Source: Rhizobium pisi
GTDB taxonomy: Bacteria > Pseudomonadota > Alphaproteobacteria > Rhizobiales > Rhizobiaceae
NCBI RefSeq assembly: GCF_003938655.1
Contig: NZ_RJJT01000017.1
Coordinates: 1-64,000 of the forward strand
Direction: 5' to 3'
Length of the DNA stretch: 64,000 bases
Shown here: positions 61,282 through 64,000 of the stretch, in pieces
How the letters are laid out: each line of letters starts with the position of its first letter
How positions within the stretch are numbered: position 1 is the first letter of the stretch
Made by a program: the position numbers and the translations under genes
Notes under the pieces: generated by a model
Database searches by the model: none
The model's input: only the letters and a program-made list of their open reading frames with translations
What the model was told of the DNA's origin: nothing

Positions 61282-62934
61282 ATGAACGACCGTTCTACTC
61301 GCCCTCTTCTTTCCCGGCGTCGTCTGCTGACCGCCACCTCTGCACTGGCATTTGCCGCGCTGGTCGCGACCGCGAATGTAACCCCGGCATTGGCTGAGGA
61401 CGGAGCGCATGATGGCGGAGACGTCGTCTTCCTGATCGACTCACTCGGCGACACCTGGATCCCCAACAATAGCGCGATCTCCAGCTTTCAGGGCCATATC
61501 TGGGGCCATGTGACCGACAAGCTTCTCTATGTCGATGCCGACGGCAAGGTCAGCCCGTGGATCGCCGAGCGTTGGGAGCAGAACGACAATGCGACTGAAT
61601 TCACCCTGCATCTGAAGGGCGGCGTGACCTTCTCTGATGGCAGCGCGCTCGATGCTGCAGCCGTCGTCGCAAATCTCGACATCTGGTATGCCGGGCGCAA
61701 GAGCGAGGGCATCAATCCGATCGGCCTGTTTCCCAAGACCTATGATCATGCCGAAGCTGTCGATGCGACAACCGTGAAGGTCTTCTTCAAGAAGCCGACC
61801 CTAGGCTTCATCCCGACGCTCGGCTACCACGGCTCGATCCTCATTTCCCCGAAGACCATCGCCTCGCCGGCGAGCAGCCAGGCAGACTTGAGCAAGACCT
61901 CCGGCAGCGGCCCTTATGTTGTCGAGTCCTGGAAGGAAGGCGACTACGTCAAGCTCGCCAGGCGCAAGGATTACAACTGGGGCCCGGCAGCGGTGGGTCA
62001 GACCGGTCCCGCCCATCTCGATACGATCACCTACAAGCTTGTCTCGGAACCTTCGCTGCGCGTTGCGGCAGTCCAGTCCGGCCAGGCCGACGTCGCCTAT
62101 AACGCATCGCCTCAGGAACTCGAGTCCCTCAAGTCGGAAGGCCTCACGGTGGCCACGCCCCGCTATCTCGGCTTCGTCAACGGCTGGGCTGTTAACACCA
62201 AGCTTGCCCCCTATGACGACGTGAAGGTCCGCCAGGCACTTCAGGCAGGCATCAATCGCCAGGAAATCATCGACACCGTCTATACGCCCGACTGGAAGCT
62301 TGCGACGTCGTTCATCCAGAGCAACGTTCCGGGTGCGACCGACCAAAGCGCGCTCCTCGCCTACAATCCTGAAAAGGCGGAGAAGCTTCTCGACGAGGCA
62401 GGCTGGAAGAAGGGAGCAGACGGCGTCCGCGTCAAGGATGGCAAGCCGCTGTTGCTGACGCTGAACTCGAACCCCTACCTCGCGACATCGAAATCGATCG
62501 ACGAACTGATTTCGCAACAGCTCGGCAAGATCGGCTGGAAGGTCGATATCCGCGCCTATGACGTCGTCACTTACGGCCAGAAGGTGAAGTATGGCGGCGC
62601 GGGAGTGCCGGCATATGAGGTGACGCGCTCCTTCATCGACGCCGGCACCGTCGCCGGCATTCTGACCAACGCCAACAATGGCGAGAACTGGTTTGCGCTC
62701 GACGAGAGCGACAAGACCCTCAACGATCTACGCGACAAGATCGCTGGGGCTGGCTCCATCGAGGCTCGCAGGCCGCTTCTCGACGAGCTGCAGAAATACG
62801 TCCTCGACCAGGGCTATTTCATTCCGCGAACGCAGATCGTCCAGCGCATTTACGTGCAGTCGCCCAAGCTCAAGGGCGAGGTCTACAACGGCGTCGCCTA
62901 TGCCAGCTACTACACGGCCACGAAAAGCGAATAA
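61282..62934 (+). CDS. Peptide-class ABC transporter substrate-binding protein
   Basis: 550 residues. The N-terminus has a twin-arginine signal (SRRRLLTAT, hydrophobic stretch, cleavage about ALA-ED at residue 39). It is family 5 solute-binding: WIAERWEQNDNATEFTLHLK, GGVTFSDGSALDAAAVVANL, TSGSGPYVVESWKEGDYVKL. It is separated from the molybdoenzyme by 185 bp with its own likely promoter. The ligand probably feeds the oxidoreductases upstream. Confidence 0.93.
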   Translation: MNDRSTRPLLSRRRLLTATSALAFAALVATANVTPALAEDGAHDGGDVVFLIDSLGDTWIPNNSAISSFQGHIWGHVTDKLLYVDADGKVSPWIAERWEQNDNATEFTLHLKGGVTFSDGSALDAAAVVANLDIWYAGRKSEGINPIGLFPKTYDHAEAVDATTVKVFFKKPTLGFIPTLGYHGSILISPKTIASPASSQADLSKTSGSGPYVVESWKEGDYVKLARRKDYNWGPAAVGQTGPAHLDTITYKLVSEPSLRVAAVQSGQADVAYNASPQELESLKSEGLTVATPRYLGFVNGWAVNTKLAPYDDVKVRQALQAGINRQEIIDTVYTPDWKLATSFIQSNVPGATDQSALLAYNPEKAEKLLDEAGWKKGADGVRVKDGKPLLLTLNSNPYLATSKSIDELISQQLGKIGWKVDIRAYDVVTYGQKVKYGGAGVPAYEVTRSFIDAGTVAGILTNANNGENWFALDESDKTLNDLRDKIAGAGSIEARRPLLDELQKYVLDQGYFIPRTQIVQRIYVQSPKLKGEVYNGVAYASYYTATKSE

Positions 62935-62971
62935 CCCGCAATTCAACCGAGCAACGTAAGAAGGTGACGGC

Positions 62972-63982
62972 ATGAGCAAAGCCTACCTCAACTACGCCGC
63001 AAAACGCCTCGTACAGGCGATCGTCGTGATCCTGCTGGCTTATGTCTTCACCTTCATCGTCGTCAGCATCCTGCCCGGCGACCCGATCACCAATGTCCTG
63101 AACAACCCGCAGAACGGCTTCACGCCGGATGAGATCAAGGAGATCATCGCTGCGCAGGGACTGGACAAACCGATCCCCGTGCAGCTCTGGAACGCCTTTT
63201 CCGGCTTCGTGACCGGCGATCTCGGCCTGTCCATGCGGACCAACAGGCCGGTGGCGACGCTGATCGGCGAGGTTCTGCCATCGACGCTCGTGCTTGCCTC
63301 GGCGGGCCTCGCGGTTGCACTTTTCTTGGCAGCGATCATCGCTTACGGCACACAATTTCTGCCCAGGCGGTTCGGCCAGGGCCTGCTGCGCGGCGTCCCC
63401 TCGCTGTTCCTGTCGGTTCCGAACTTCGTGATCGGGTTGGTGCTGATCCACCTCTTCGGTTTCCAGCTTGGCGTCTTTCGCGTCATCGAGCCCGACAGTT
63501 TCTGGGCAACGCTTTTTGCAGCGATCGCCCTCGGCATTCCGATCTCCGCGCAGATTGCCGAAGTCCTGATTGCCAATCTCGACCATGAGTCCGGCCAGGA
63601 CTACGCCGCCGTCGCACGCGGCCGAGGGCTTGGTCAGATGCGGCTCTTCGTCATGCACCTGCTGAAGCCTTCATCGCTGCCGGTCATCACCGTCGTCGCT
63701 CTGACGATTGGCGAGTTGCTCGGCGGATCGCTAATCACCGAGACGGTGTTTGGCCGGAACGGGCTTGGCAGCCTGGTGCAGCGGTCCGTCAGCACTCAGG
63801 ACCTGCCGGTTCTACAGGCGGTCGTTTCGCTCGCCGCGGTGGTTTTCGTGGTCGTCAACTTGATCGCCGACCTGACCTATCCGCTGCTCGATCCCCGCGT
63901 AAAACTTCTTGGCACGCAGCACCGTCGCCCCACGACCGCTGATGACAGCTCTCTCCCCATCTCCAAGGCGGTGACCCCATGA
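62972..63982 (+). CDS. Peptide-class ABC transporter permease (DppB type)
   Basis: 336 residues: N-terminal helix AIVVILLAYVFTFIVVSILP, QGLDKPIPVQLWNAFSGFV, GDLGLSMRTNRPVATLI, EAA-type loop AVARGRGLGQMRLFVMHLLK, and FGRNGLGSLVQRSV. It starts 37 bp after the receptor gene. Its stop overlaps the next ATG. Confidence 0.93.
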   Translation: MSKAYLNYAAKRLVQAIVVILLAYVFTFIVVSILPGDPITNVLNNPQNGFTPDEIKEIIAAQGLDKPIPVQLWNAFSGFVTGDLGLSMRTNRPVATLIGEVLPSTLVLASAGLAVALFLAAIIAYGTQFLPRRFGQGLLRGVPSLFLSVPNFVIGLVLIHLFGFQLGVFRVIEPDSFWATLFAAIALGIPISAQIAEVLIANLDHESGQDYAAVARGRGLGQMRLFVMHLLKPSSLPVITVVALTIGELLGGSLITETVFGRNGLGSLVQRSVSTQDLPVLQAVVSLAAVVFVVVNLIADLTYPLLDPRVKLLGTQHRRPTTADDSSLPISKAVTP

Positions 63983-64000
63983 CGCTCGCCTCTCTTTCTT
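63979..64000 (+). CDS. Probable DppC-type permease, first seven codons only
   Basis: An ATG overlaps the preceding permease stop (ATGA) and reads MTLASLS to the window edge. The position implies the second permease of the importer. The sequence seen is too short to confirm this. Confidence 0.5.

Noticed and set aside
1..64000. CRISPR array, tRNA/rRNA genes or a complete prophage
   Set aside because: No regularly spaced repeats, cloverleaf-like genes or phage structural genes were noticed on reading both strands.

Overview
The window looks like accessory DNA, probably a large plasmid, of a Rhizobium/Agrobacterium-type alphaproteobacterium. Signs of this are the GC-rich coding, the density of ABC-transporter catabolic operons each with its own regulator, overlapping ATGA/TGATG gene junctions, and rhizobial families such as class III cyclases with TPR repeats and a Co-type nitrile hydratase. 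No housekeeping genes other than ribB, and no tRNA, rRNA, CRISPR or complete prophage, were seen.

Layout. 1-0.13 kb: 3' end of an IS3-family transposase. 0.36-5.4 kb: LysR regulator divergent from a polar amino-acid ABC transporter and a ureohydrolase. 5.4-8.2 kb: gene debris (DUF932 and AraC remnants, a frameshifted outer-membrane SphA-like protein, an IS3 orfA fragment). 8.2-16.8 kb: acylphosphatase-like protein, Rieske ferredoxin, a Rieske-less oxygenase, a GST, an 8-oxoguanine-deaminase-type amidohydrolase and a BMP-type purine/nucleoside ABC importer. 16.8-17.8 kb: decayed NUDIX/DUF47/GntR genes around an orphan Pho box. 17.8-18.7 kb: ribB with an FMN riboswitch. 18.8-29.2 kb: two divergent units for a polyol or sugar (RbsABC-type transporter, two SDRs, a triose-phosphate isomerase paralogue / split transketolase, GlpK-like kinase, SorC-type regulator) with shared candidate operators. 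29.4-37.7 kb: DUF4242 protein, two class III cyclase-TPR proteins and a cyclase pseudogene around a nitrile hydratase operon, ankyrin and YHS proteins. 37.8-55.2 kb: uronate/aldarate locus with two peptide-type ABC transporters, two enolase-superfamily dehydratases, uronate dehydrogenase, lactonase, a DapA-family enzyme and an FCD-GntR regulator. 55.2-56.1 kb: debris. 56.1-64.0 kb: TetR regulator, DsbA-fold isomerase, FAD oxidase, BisC-type molybdoenzyme and the start of a third peptide-type ABC transporter.

How the genes work together. Each block pairs an importer with enzymes and a regulator. The purine block suggests uptake of a modified purine, oxidation or N-demethylation by a three-part Rieske oxygenase with a GST partner (compare NdmC/NdmD/NdmE of methylxanthine demethylation), and deamination towards urate; no reductase is in view. 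The uronate block gives the oxidative order uronate, lactone, aldarate, keto-deoxy-aldarate, ketoglutarate semialdehyde. The polyol block suggests dehydrogenation, phosphorylation and isomerisation feeding a dedicated transketolase.

The most novel-looking system is the split oxygenase/GST/acylphosphatase-like/deaminase/importer operon at 8.2-16.8 kb. The BisC/FAD-oxidase/DsbA-fold/ABC block at 56-64 kb is second. All assignments come from reading motifs and context; no database search was run.
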